Shown: piece after piece, positions 37,501 through 48,730 of the stretch
How positions within the stretch are numbered: the first letter of the stretch is position 1
Layout of the letters: every line of letters begins with the position of its first letter
From: Phalacrocorax aristotelis
Lineage: Eukaryota; Chordata; Aves; Suliformes; Phalacrocoracidae
Direction: 5' to 3'
DNA: 64,000 nt
Assembly: GCF_949628215.1 (NCBI RefSeq)
Contig: NC_134276.1
Span: forward strand, 132,308,125 to 132,372,124
Program-made: the position numbers and the translations under genes
The notes under the pieces: model-generated
The model's input: only the letters and a program-made list of their open reading frames with translations
Told to the model about the DNA's origin: nothing
The model's database searches: none

Positions 37501-39297
37501 TAAAGTTCCTTGGATTCAAAATGTTGTTATAGGGGAAGCAAATACTATTAATCAAAAATTCTGAAAATAATTTGTAATGCCTGATGGAAGATCTTTCATC
37601 CTAACGCAAGACTCAGGATTTCAGAACACCTTTTATCACACAGTTGCTGAGCCTGAATGGGGGAGGGGGAAATAACCATCAGTGTCAAAACCAGTTCCAT
37701 CAGGTGTGACTCACCTTGATAGATCAATGCATCGAATAAATACCCAGAAACTTGTGGATGGGCAAAATGCTCAGAAGACTGCTGCAGTGAGGGAAGTTCT
37801 CATGAACTACACTAATAATTCCATATCACTGTCTGCTGTCACACTGAAGCATGCCTGAGGAAAATGGTACCATTTATGACTGACAATCTTGGCCAGAAGG
37901 TGGTCATCTGAGTCATCTAGTTCATCTACACATTGGGAAAAAAATTGCACAAAAGCTGGGAAGATGTAAATAATTTAAAAACCCAAAGAGTTAACAAATT
38001 CTGATGTTCTGCAAATGGAGATTGAGACTGGCAGCTGAGTCGGCAACAGAATATTTGTTGTTTGTATTTTTTCAAAAGTACTTAGGGAATCAAGCAGCAA
38101 TTTTGGTTGTAGAAGTGTTAAAAGTAAATTTTTGGTTCCTTTGTGAGCTGGCAATCAACCTGCAGCACATCTATGGAACCACAGGAAGGTAAGGACTTTT
38201 ACAAAGCCACAGCCAAAGCATGATATTCACATGATTGAAATGACTGGAAGTCACCTCAGGGCCGGTACGTGCTCTGAGGTGTGCCACAACAGCAGATAAT
38301 GTACGGCAGCCTGAGCAGCTGACTGGCATGGGAAAGAGGGAAAGGGGAATTGCTTAGATCATGGCTGACACGGCAGCTGGAAACAGTGAAAAAGCCAGTG
38401 AGTGCTTTTTAATTCTTTAGAAGAAAAATACAACATATGTTAAAAGTCTTCTGAAAAAATAAAACAAATATGTACCTAGATGTGCATATAAAGATACATA
38501 GATATATGTCGTACATCCTTTATACACAAGTAAAAATAAAACATTCAATACATGCACCAACACACTAATTATCTGCTATCCTTGTCCGAACTGGCAAAGG
38601 CCAAAAGTTCTCCCAGACATCATGGTGATGGAAACTGTCGGCCATGACAAAATGCTGAGAAAATTGCTTTGGACTGTCACTTGGTTACAGCAAATTGGTC
38701 CAGATATTTGAGTTTTTAACTATTCCTCAAGTCAAAAGAAATTTAAAAAATGTAAGTCACCTTTGTCTCACACCTAGCCAAAAGGACTGTTTTGCAAAGG
38801 TTGGTTGAAGACAGTTTAAAATGCTTTTAAATACTGTGGAAATCAGAGAATGCCTAACTATCAGATTTGGCTCTTGTTGCTTTGTGGGTGCCATTAACTT
38901 AAATGAGTATAAAATGGGCATTTTCAGGGGCAAAATAATTTTTGTCATTCCAGTAAGACAGAGGCACAATTCCAGTAAGAGAGTTTTGGAGGATGGTCCA
39001 TTAGCGTAACGGAGTAATTTCAGGAAATTATAGTAATATAAGTCAAACAAGTTATAAACATGCTCTCTGTGAAGTGACTGGATTATAGCTCCATAGGTTA
39101 CACCGGTAATTGTAACCGCTGATGCCACATAATTGTTAGTACCTCTGTGTATGCTCACACAGTTTAAGGCATAGGCTACAAGGCTGGTTCAAAAGGCTGA
39201 TGTGCATCTTCAGGGATTCTCCAGGTCTATCTGAGTGCATAAAACACACAAATGGCACAAATAAGAGTGAGTTCTTTAGCTCACATCCCTCCACTAA

Positions 39298-39395
39298 ATG
39301 GCATCTCCTATGGCACTGCCCCAGACAGGATACGGAGCTGCATGGACCATCGGTCAGACCCAGAAAGGGCATTTCTAATGCTCTGCAGAAGCTGC
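39298..39395 (+). mobile_element. ancient CR1/L3-type LINE 3' end fragment
   Basis: The order CCCCAGACAGGATACGGAGC, TGCATGGACCATCGGTCAGA, CCCAGAAAGGGCATTTCT, AATGCTCT fits the old amniote CR1/L3 3' end (usually 'ggatactgggctagatggaccattggtctgacccagtatggc'). It is a second, independently decayed copy of the same 3' end seen at 8.1 kb. Confidence 0.55.
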
Positions 39396-39856
39396 TTTGT
39401 AATAGGCGTTTGATACAATATTAGTTGGTTCCCCCCATCCCTCCCACTTCTTGCAACTTACCTTTGATGAAAGTTCAAAATAAATTACATGAGATATAAT
39501 TAGGTTTAGGACTGCAGAAGAAACAATGCTTTTGCTTTGCATTGTTTTTTGTCACGGGACAGAGCTAGAGAAAAGCTCTAAGTTGTGTCTGTAGGTTCAT
39601 AGCCAGCAGCTGTCACAAGGATGTTCCTGGCACACCGTCACTTAACTGCCAGCCTCAAAAGCATACTGCTTGCCGTTTTCAAGCATGGTATTTTGCAATA
39701 TGAAGAGGTAAAAGTGGTTGTGTATTTTGAGTCACTAACCAAACCACTGCTAACGCCAATAAGGATTGCAATTCAGTGACAGATGACTGAACAAGGACTG
39801 ACGTGAAGGAGGTACTCATAAAGGAAAGAAAGAAGTGAAAACCTCAGACAGAGGTA

Positions 39857-39917
39857 GTTTAGAAAAATTGTTTAGAAAAATTGTTAGAAAAAATTTAGAA
39901 AAAATTGTTTAGAGAAA
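39857..39917. repeat. short tandem repeat of TTTAGAAAAATTG
   Basis: About four imperfect copies of a 12-16-base unit (TTTAGAAAAATTG and length variants) lie head to tail. No coding potential. Confidence 0.75.
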
Positions 39918-40299
39918 GGGTTGGGAAGGAGGTTCCACTCTTATAATGGCAGGGGGGTGTGAGGGACTCCTGGTCACGTTTGGGTACGGTGTTCATTTCT
40001 GTGGTCTGAGGAAACGCTGCAGGGCTTTGGGTAATGACAGGAGGCTTTAATTTCCCAGACACAGATCAGTGAAACATGTTCCCATGCCAGGTAGCTCTGG
40101 ATACTAAAGATTTCTTTAGTTAATGAACCAGCAAAGGCGATGCTACCTCATGCGTATCACTGAGTCGCCACCAGCCTTCTCTGCCCCAGCCCCATCCCTC
40201 TTGCAAAACTCACGCCAAACTCACCCAAAACTCTCCAGCTACCTCGGCTTTGCCCTCAAAAAGCAAAATTTGGCGATTAAAGGCACATACGAGCCCTCA

Positions 40300-41120
40300 C
40301 CACCCGGGCGTGCGCACCCCATGGGCGGGCAGGGCAGGGTCCTGCCGCCCCCGACGGGTGGCGGGGTTGGGGTTCGGATGGGGTGGGGTGGGGTGGGGGG
40401 GTCCCGGCCGGCCGGCGCTGCCTCCCGCTGCCCTTGGGCACTTCCCTCTGCATCGCCTCAGCTCGCTGGGACGCCGCGTCCCCGCCGGGAGGGCGGGTGG
40501 GAGGAGGAGGGACAGTCCGTTCCGCAGCCGTACCTGGCCGGGGCAGGGCTCCCTTCGGGGAGGACCGCGGTGTGTTGGGGGGGCGGGCTGCTGCTCGCCG
40601 GCCGCGCCTTGACCCCCGCCGGCGCCGCCAAGGTCAGCGCCCCGGCGCGTCCCCGGTCCCTCGGCCGGCTTTGCCCGGCCGCGGACACTTGAGAGTTTAA
40701 AGAAGCTTTTCTTCTTCGGGAGCGGCGGGCCGGGGGGAAGGGGCAGGAGAAGGAAGGAGGGGCGAGCGGGGAGAGGTTGGCGGGGCTGGAGGAGCCGGGC
40801 GGGGTGCTGGCTCGAACTGGAAAGGAACCGGTCCCAGCCCAGACGGGGAGGCTGCGGGAGAGCCAGCAGCGCCCGGGGAGAGCGCACCGGCCCCGGCCCC
40901 GGCCCGGCCCGAGCAGCCGCCGCCCGCCATGGGCACGGCGCCTCCCGTCAGTCCCGCGGCCCCGGCGGAGGGGACCGGACCGGGCCGGGCCGGGGGCGCA
41001 GCTGTGGGGGGGCAGCGGGAGGGACGCGGGGTAACCCCCCGCCTCGTCACCTGTGGGAGGGAGGCCTGGAGGGGTGGGGGGGCGTGGGCATGGGCGGCTG
41101 GGGACCTGCAGCTTGGAATG
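40300..41120. promoter_or_regulatory. SCNN1A: SCNN1A CpG island / promoter and first exon
   Basis: GC content rises abruptly at about 40.3 kb and stays high to about 41.1 kb, with many CpGs and GC-box-like GGGGCGG and GGGCGGG strings. It lies directly 5' of SCNN1A on the same strand. Open frames of up to 250 codons here run on both strands but are the long frames expected in GC-rich DNA. The transcription start was not determined. Confidence 0.65.
40929..41030 (+). CDS. SCNN1A: candidate first coding exon of SCNN1A (alternative N-terminus)
   Basis: An ATG in near-perfect Kozak context (CGCCCGCCATGGG) opens a 34-codon frame (MGTAPPVSPAAPAEGTGPGR...) that ends exactly in phase 0 at a donor GTAACC (41031). 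Joined to an acceptor TAG at 41256-41258, it continues in frame through 8 codons (GGSVKTGK) into the ATG at 41283. The result is a 42-residue N-terminal extension and a 665-residue protein. Human SCNN1A is known to have a longer isoform from an alternative upstream exon. Alternatively the exon is 5'UTR and translation begins at 41283. Confidence 0.45.
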
Positions 41121-41282
41121 GGGGTCAGTCAGGGAGGAGGGGGTGAAAGCACCAAGGTTTTGGGAAGGCAGTGATGCGGGGCCAGTTTTTGCACCGCGAG
41201 CGCTTCCCAGAGCCACAGTCTTGCAGGGCTACCCCCTAATTCTGAGTTTGTGCTGTAGGGTGGGTCTGTGAAGACAGGGAAG

Positions 41283-44200
41283 ATGCCAGAAGGGGAGAAA
41301 ATGAGGCAATGTAAGCAAGAAGAGGAGCAGCAGCAGAAAGAGGAGGAGCAGGAGGGTCTCATCGAATTCTACGGTTCCTACCAGGAGCTATTCCAGTTTT
41401 TCTGCAGCAACACAACCATCCACGGGGCTATCCGCCTGGTGTGCTCCAAAAAGAATAAGATGAAGACAGCCTTCTGGTCCGTTCTCTTCTTTCTCACCTT
41501 CGGCTTAATGTACTGGCAGTTTGGGATCCTCTACAGGGAGTACTTCAGCTACCCTGTCAACCTCAACCTCAACCTTAACTCCGACAGGCTGACTTTCCCA
41601 GCCGTGACGCTGTGCACCCTCAATCCATACAGGTAAGAAATAGGCTCACAGAACTGTTCACTGCCTTGACTTTTGTGAGCGTAGGATAAAAGCATGTACT
41701 CTTGTTCTCCTTACGGTCCCTGACTGTCCCCTTCAATAGGAGTGCCGGTGGGGAAAGCACGCTTTTCACAGGCCTTTGGTGCTGCAGGGCATTCACAGTA
41801 ATAGCATTAGTTTGGGCAGCTCTACTTGGTGTCGTATTTTAGCAGGCTGCACTGTAAACTGCCAAAGGGCAAAAGTAGATGCATTTACTTCTCTCCTACA
41901 AGGTTGGTAGCCTCCAGCAAGGGGTTGGATTTGCAGCTGGTGGCAAGAATGTCCTGAATCACCCCAGCAAACTTTGCCGCATGTCCGTCCAGCCCTAAAC
42001 CTGCAGGCTCCTCTCTCTTGCCCCTGTATAGATACAGCGCCATCCGCAGCAAGCTGGATGAGCTGGACCAAATCACGCATCAGACGCTGCTAGAGCTCTA
42101 TGACTACAACATGTCTCTGGCACGAAGAGACTGGTCCACCCTGTCCACGCAAAAGCGTAGCTCAAGAAGCCTGCTCCATCATGTCCAGCGCCATCCACTG
42201 CGAAGGCAGAAGCGGGATAACTTAGTCAACTTGCCGGAGAACAGTCCCTCAGTGGACAAAAATGACTGGAAAATTGGCTTTGTTCTGGTGAGATCCCTAA
42301 ATATCCTGTGTCCTACCCACTCTGGCCTCTGCCTAGCTACTCCTGTCTTCTTAGAGCCTTGGCTGTGCCCTTCCCAATGTAGAAGTCTGATTAAGCTGTG
42401 CTGGCTTTTGCTAATGGCAAATAAAGGTAGAGCTGAATCTTTGCCCAATGCAGTCCTGCTCCCCAAGTCCTGTCCCTGTCCACGTGGACCCCAGGAGACT
42501 TGCCCACATCAGTGCCCATCTTTTCTAGGTAGGGCAGGGAAACCTTGTCCTTCCTGAAGACTACATCAGCCTTACAGTTGCCTTTGGAGATCCATTTATT
42601 AACATCAACCACAGGGCTGGCCAATAATAGCAAAGAGGAAGGTACTGGATGGCTGTGGGCCACCTGAAATGTGGTCACGGTCACATTTGCTCCTAGGTAG
42701 CAGCTTTTTTGCCCTAGGGTATCTGTGTTTGCATTCAAAAAGGCACTGAAAGACTGAAGTTAATCGCTTGCTAGTTAACTGGATTTCCCACAGGATCAGA
42801 AACATTTTTCTGGACACACCCTGAAGGAAGGGCTCCCTACACAAGAACTTAAAGCTTCTGGTTTTATACCACATAGAATTTATGTGCTGTAGATCACCCT
42901 GCACACCTCACTGTGACTTGCTGCATCCTGGGTTTTACTCAGCTGTGCTCATTCACCTGGTGTTTCCCTTCCACCGAGGAGCTGCCCTAGTTTTGCTTTT
43001 CCCCATCCTCCTGATTCCCTTTTGGCCGAGCACGAGCCTGGCGAATCTCTTCCACTCCCTCAGCTTCATCTTCTGCCCATGCTGAGGGAGCACAGCTAAT
43101 CCACAGCCACAGCCTTGCCTCCTGGACAAGACTTCTCTGACATGGCTGGTTTTCTCCTTCTCTTCTTAACAGTGCAGTGAAAACAACAAGGACTGTTTCC
43201 ATCAGGCGTACTCTTCAGGGGTGGATGCCGTGCGGGAATGGTACAGCTTTCACTATATCAATATCCTGGCGCAGATGCCTGATGTGAAAGCCCTGGATGA
43301 GTCTGACTTTGAGAATTTCATCTATGCTTGCCGCTTCAATGAAGCAACATGTGACAAGGCGTAAGTGGTGGAAACATCCCACCAAGTCTTCCTGGAAACA
43401 CCCGTATTTTGTGTCTGCATCCGAGCGGAATCAAGAAACCCACATTAGAGAACCACTTTCCCAAGGTGGGATCGTTCCTTGTTCAGTTCCCATTGTCTCA
43501 AATGACATTTCTTGAGTTTTTCCTGTGGGTTGAGCTCACCAGGGTCACATTTTCTGTGACATGAAATTCTACACCTCAGAGAATAGTTTCTCCTTTTCCT
43601 GGGTTTCACACAAATGAAATATAGTTATTCTGGTACAAACCCCAAGGTGGGTACAGATGTACACCGTAGAAGTCTTTATTCTACTCTCTACAGTGGTAAA
43701 GTGGTACATATCAGCCCACACACAAGAGGAGGAGAAGAGAGAGTTGTTACAAAAAGACAGTAAAATAATATCCTACTTCTCTCCTGCCATTATTGGTCAA
43801 AAAGTCCTGAAGAGGCAGTGGAATGAAACCCATTAGCAAGGGAGGAAAAGGAGTAGGAAGAGCTAAGAGTTTTGTCCATATTAGGAATATAATACAGCAT
43901 ACTAGTACTGCTAAAACCCATTTGGGCTCTCAGGAGTTAGCAGTATGAAAAACCTGGTATAAAAAACCTGTCCAGCTCCAGGACATTTTTTACAGCACAT
44001 TTTAATTGCTTTTCCCCATTGGGGTGAGTTTACATAACAAATACTGCCCATCTGCTCTAAGCCCCTCTCCCTGCAGGTGGAAAACAGAGTGGTTCCTTTC
44101 AGAAAGCCCTTCCCCTTGGTCTCGCAACCCTTCTCACCCCATGTGAATGTTTCTGTTCCCCTCTCAGGAATTATACCCACTTCCACCATCCCTTGTATGG

Positions 44201-47200
44201 GAAATGCTATACCTTTAACGACAACAGCAGCAGCCTGTGGACATCCTCGCTGCCTGGGATCAATAATGGTGAGTGAGAGGCAGTCTTTGGTGAGTAAGGA
44301 GAACAGCTCAGCTCCGTTTTCACCAGGAGACACAGGCATCCTCCTGTGCTTAACGCTGGTGGTGACAGATCGCAGCCCTGCTCTGTCTTGCCCAAGCTCC
44401 GTTTTTACCCCTGTGGAGATGGCTGTCCCACGGACACGGCTGTCCCTCACTGCTGCCCCACTGACCTTTCCTGTCAGTGCCTGATCCTGATGTTCGTTGC
44501 TCCCTCTGGACCAGTGCTGGCCCTTCCTGAAGTCCCCTGTTGAGCTGTAGTGCTGTGTTCCTGAGAGCCTCGTCTTTACCTCCTCCTTCCCTGTTTTCCT
44601 GTTTCCAGGAACTGACCTGTTTGTGTTCCCAAATCCCCTGAAACCTGTCTAGGCCAAATCATTAGGTTTTCCTTCCATCTGGCTGGCTCCAAGCGTCTCC
44701 ATGAAACCTCTCTCAATTCCTAGTTCTGCTTTTTCTAAGGCACGGTGAAGAAATACGGTTTTCTCTGGCCTCTCCTGGAGCCTCCAGCTTAGTCTCTGGC
44801 GTCCCTCCAGCCATCCTCCATTGCTGCCCAGCTTTGGTGCAGCCCTGGTTGATGTTTCTCTTCCTTTATCTCTTATGGACTTACTTCTAACTGTTCTGCT
44901 CTCTCTCCTCTCCCACACGATGACCAGCCATGACCTCCCTGGCTCTCTGACGTTCCCTCAGGTCTCTCTCTGGTAGTGCGCACCGAACAGAACGATTTCA
45001 TCCCTCTGTTGTCCACGGTGACAGGAGCCAGGGTCATGGTCCATGATCAGAATGAGCCAGCCTTTATGGATGATGGAGGTTTCAATGTGCGTCCAGGTAT
45101 TGAGACCTCCATCAGCATGAGAAAGGTGAGGAAGCAGTAGGAGTAAGAGCTGTGGGTGTGAGGTTATGGGGGAGGTTTAACTTGGTGGATAGATACAGAT
45201 GGGTTGTCATGAACCCAGTGTGTGTTTAAGGGAGGGGATTAATCACATGGGTTGAACGGACAGGAAGAAGAGCAGCTTACTGGACTAGAAGCATTTGGCT
45301 GAAATTTATCAGTGAGCAATGAAATGGAGGAAAGCAGGGGGAGCTGGCATCCCGAGGAAGACATGAAGAGCAGATGCTGATGGACAAGCAGTGTGTGGCA
45401 TGGAAGTGTAGGAAGAGAACAGCAAAGTGCCAGCTGTTCTGTGTAATTGTTTGATATTCTAGGAGATGACTGTGCGTCTTGGGGGCAGTTACAGTGATTG
45501 CACAGAGGACGGCAGTGATGTGCCAGTGCAAAATCTGTACTCATCCCGCTACACCGAACAGGTAACTCATCATCACTGGTCCTGTGCCAGCTTGTTTCCC
45601 TGTTTTCCTGAAATGCTTCAGTCCCCTAACAGCCATGCTTGTCCATGGGGTCTGTTAATAGTATGGTGTGATAGAGGCTGCAGTGGGGTTGGTTCCCTTG
45701 TTCAGTTTTTTCCACCTCATACACCCCCTAGGTCTGCATTCGCTCCTGCTTTCAGCTCAACATGGTAGAGCGCTGTGGCTGTGCATATTACTTCTACCCC
45801 TTACCTGCTGGAGCAGAGTACTGTGACTACACAAAGCATGTAGCCTGGGGTAAGTGGATAGGAGGAATAACAACGCTCATGCTCACCTGAACCTATTTGG
45901 TCCACCTCATGTCCCAGTACATCTCCTCATTGTCTTCAGTGAGCTTCCTGGTGTGGGACATCCAAAAGACACTCCTGTCTTTGGATGGTTAGTCGCTCTC
46001 AGCTTGTTGAAGGAAACCTCTGGATTCCCGTCGCTGTCACACATCACCTTTTGTATACAGATACTGTGAGCTTACCTGGATTTACTTTCTCTGCTGCTCA
46101 GGCTACTGCTATTACAAACTCCTGGCTGAATTCAAAGCTGATGTGTTGGGCTGTTTCCACAAATGTCGGAAACCTTGCAAGTAAGTTTGTTTGTTGGTCA
46201 TGTAGACTGGGAACTCTCTATTCCTAGAGTGTTGGAAAGCATGCACTGACCAGGGAAAAAGCTTGAGTCAATAGCTGAGCTGCAACCTAAAATGGTATTT
46301 CTCCCATTAGGAAGCTGAAATGGCTGAGGAGCATCGATGTCAGCTTGGGGGTGAGCTCCTGAGGACTCTGTGGGAGCTTGGTGGGAAGTGGGCAGAACTT
46401 CAGCATTGTGGGGAGTTTCCAGTTGTACCAGGGATTGAGAGGCCTGGCCTTGTGGCTCCTAGACCTTCTAAAGCTAACATAGCCTCTTGTCTTTCAGAAT
46501 GACAGAATACCAGCTGTCAGCTGGATATTCCCGCTGGCCTTCTGCTGTCTCAGAGGTAAGGAGAGGGTTTCCTGGCTCCCCAGCACTGTTCTGACCTCCC
46601 ATTTATTGCTTCCTCAACTGGTACTAAACCTACAGGAGGTGACTGTGATCATATAACACAATTTATTGCACTTCCATTTCAGGACTGGGTTTTTTACATG
46701 CTTTCACAACAGAACAAATACAATATCACATCCAAGAGGTGAGAGCCCCTAAACAGAGGTTACATCCAAACCAGAAACCATCCCAGTGGAGCATGTGTGT
46801 CGGGGGGGTCAGAGTTAAGATTAAATCACTGATGGGAAGATATTATGCATGGAATCTGTGGACAAGGCCAGTGGATTTGAGTCAGAGTAGAGATAAACTG
46901 AGACTTCAACAAGGACTGGGAACCCAAGAGTCTGAAATGGGTCAGCTGCTAGTATGAAAATAGTAAGCCCCACACAGCGGCTCTGTGGCCTGGAGGCACA
47001 GTAAGGGCTAGTGGAAGAGTGGTAAGCAGTGTCATGAGAAGCTTGTACTTAGCCAAGGTAGGATGCCACAAACATTGGGTTTCACAGTGTAGTCTCAGAA
47101 TTGCACTGTAAGTACCAAAGACTGTATTTTGTGCAGAATGAGGGAATTGCAGAGATAGGGAAAAGCCTTTGGGTGGTGTATGTGTGAGGAGGATAGGGGG

Positions 47201-47918
47201 CAGAGGGGGATAGAGAAGACAATTAACCATGGCGAAGAAATGCAGGGGTTGTGGATTTGGGTTACTGAGCCCCATCTTTCATTTACAGGAATGGAGTGGC
47301 CAAAGTGAATATCTTTTTTGAGGAGTGGAACTACAAGACTAATGGGGAGTCTCCAGCCTTCACGGTACACACTTTACTGCCGTGTCCTCTCTAGCCACCC
47401 ATTCCCCCATGATGTCCCTCCATATTGACAGGCATTTATTCCAGCAACACGGCTGGCTATTGAGTCTCTTTTCCTGTGGCAGGGTGGGAGGAACCCCCCA
47501 GCGCCACAGGGACACTGCTAGTGGGAGCATGCAGGGAGGCAAAAGGTTTGAATGAGGGCTGTCCTCACTGCCCTTTCTCTGTCTCTTGCAGGTAGTGACT
47601 CTGCTGTCCCAGCTTGGGAACCAGTGGAGTCTCTGGTTTGGATCCTCTGTCCTGTCAGTGATGGAGCTTGCAGAGCTGATTCTGGATTTCATCGCCATCA
47701 CCTTTATCTTGGCCTTACGCTGGTTCCGGTCCCGGCAGCAGCTCTCTCCACCGGGACCCCCTCCAAACAGTCACGATAACACCGTGTTCCAAGACGAGGC
47801 ACCAGGTCTCAGTGCTCCACACCGCTTCACTGTTGAGGCTGTAGTGACCATGCTGCCATCCTACAACAGCCTGGAACCACGTGGGCCAAGCAGGGATGGT
47901 GAGGTGGGACATGAGTGA
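41283..47918 (+). CDS. SCNN1A: epithelial sodium channel alpha subunit (alpha-ENaC)
   Basis: Coding exons are 41283-41632, 42032-42287, 43173-43360, 44168-44268, 44962-45125, 45463-45561, 45732-45849, 46102-46180, 46498-46555, 46683-46738, 47289-47364 and 47592-47918. All use GT-AG and phases agree, giving 623 residues. The protein is a pore-forming subunit of the amiloride-sensitive Na+ channel in apical epithelial membranes. The intracellular N-terminus carries the gating His-Gly pair (residues 47-48). TM1 is about 62-80. The Cys-rich extracellular domain includes furin-type sites RSSR (159-162) and RQKR (175-178), the segment removed when ENaC is activated. TM2 follows the selectivity sequence GSS (532-534). 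The short tail has LPSY (603-606) where mammals have PPxY, the Nedd4-2 docking site. The N-terminus is Gln/Glu-rich. The start at 41283 is the first ATG in the main exon; an upstream in-frame exon may extend it. Confidence 0.95.
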
Positions 47919-48730
47919 GGCAGTGGCTTACTCCACGGTTCATATGGGTGGCAACTGGAGCAGAGGCTGCACACTTTCTCTGTAGGACATGCGTTTCCTT
48001 CTTTCTGGGGTGCTCTACTTGGACCATAGCAGAAGACAGCACTGTGGTTGGCCTGGGTTCATTGCTTTCACTGTTGTAGGAGAATCCTTCAGTCTCATAA
48101 AATATTATTGTTCTGGGAATCACCAGGGATGAGAGTTGATCTAGTGTATGTATGGGGAAAATGTCCACTTGGTTTCCTTACACTCCTTGCATGTGCACAC
48201 CTACACGTACATGCATGCTTTCTTTTCCCTGCAACAAGGATGCTACCACAGTTCTGGTCTGTCATTAATTAAAGAGGTTTGGCAGGCGTTACCGGCCTCC
48301 TCTGTGGTATGACAAGGGACAGGAATGGAGCCTCAGCTAGGGTACAAGTGTCTTAACAGACTGAGCTTTGTTAAGCTTTCATCAATGTTGGAAACTGCTT
48401 GGTTTTTTCCTAATGTCCAGATCTGATTCCAAGACCAAGGCACCCACCCTCTCCTCCCCCCAAGGAGAGTCTACTTGTATAGCCCTGAGAGATAACAGCC
48501 ACTGTCATAATCTCAGTCTATATTATGCACGGTACTCTGGAGAGGTGGTTGACACCTGCTGTCACTCTCAGGTCAGGACAAAACATCCATGGCAGAATAA
48601 GGTCTCCCTTTTTAAGCTGCCTATGTAGCACCAGCAGATCTTAGCTGAATAGCAGTCTCCTTCCTCGTGATATACCCCACACATGCTTGTTCAGCCATTT
48701 GACCATTTGCCAGGGCATTTGGAATAAATT
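47919..48730 (+). other. SCNN1A: probable SCNN1A 3'UTR
   Basis: Non-coding sequence follows the SCNN1A stop. An ATTAAA hexamer at about 48267 and an AATAAA at about 48722 are the first plausible poly(A) signals. Which one is used cannot be decided from the sequence. Confidence 0.4.

Larger units (their letters stand above)
27291..40300. other. 13-kb gene-free gap between TAPBPL and SCNN1A
   Basis: No exon of a recognised gene was found on either strand. In human, LTBR and CD27 lie between SCNN1A and TAPBPL, but no cysteine-rich TNF-receptor repeat was recognised here by eye. The stretch contains LINE remains (28.14-28.52, 29.16-29.48, 32.59-33.31 and 39.30-39.39 kb), a CAAA/CAA simple repeat at about 34.53-34.59 kb and a short AGAAAAATTGTTT repeat at 39.86-39.92 kb. 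The remaining sequence is AT-rich and featureless to me. Confidence 0.5.

Noticed and set aside
38757-39158. 133-codon minus-strand open frame
   Set aside because: It shows no family resemblance or splice context and lies in AT-rich repeat-bearing DNA; probably chance.
40123-41216. Several long overlapping open frames on both strands near 40.1-41.2 kb
   Set aside because: They lie in a CpG island where stop codons are rare, have Pro/Arg/Gly-rich low-complexity translations, and match no family.
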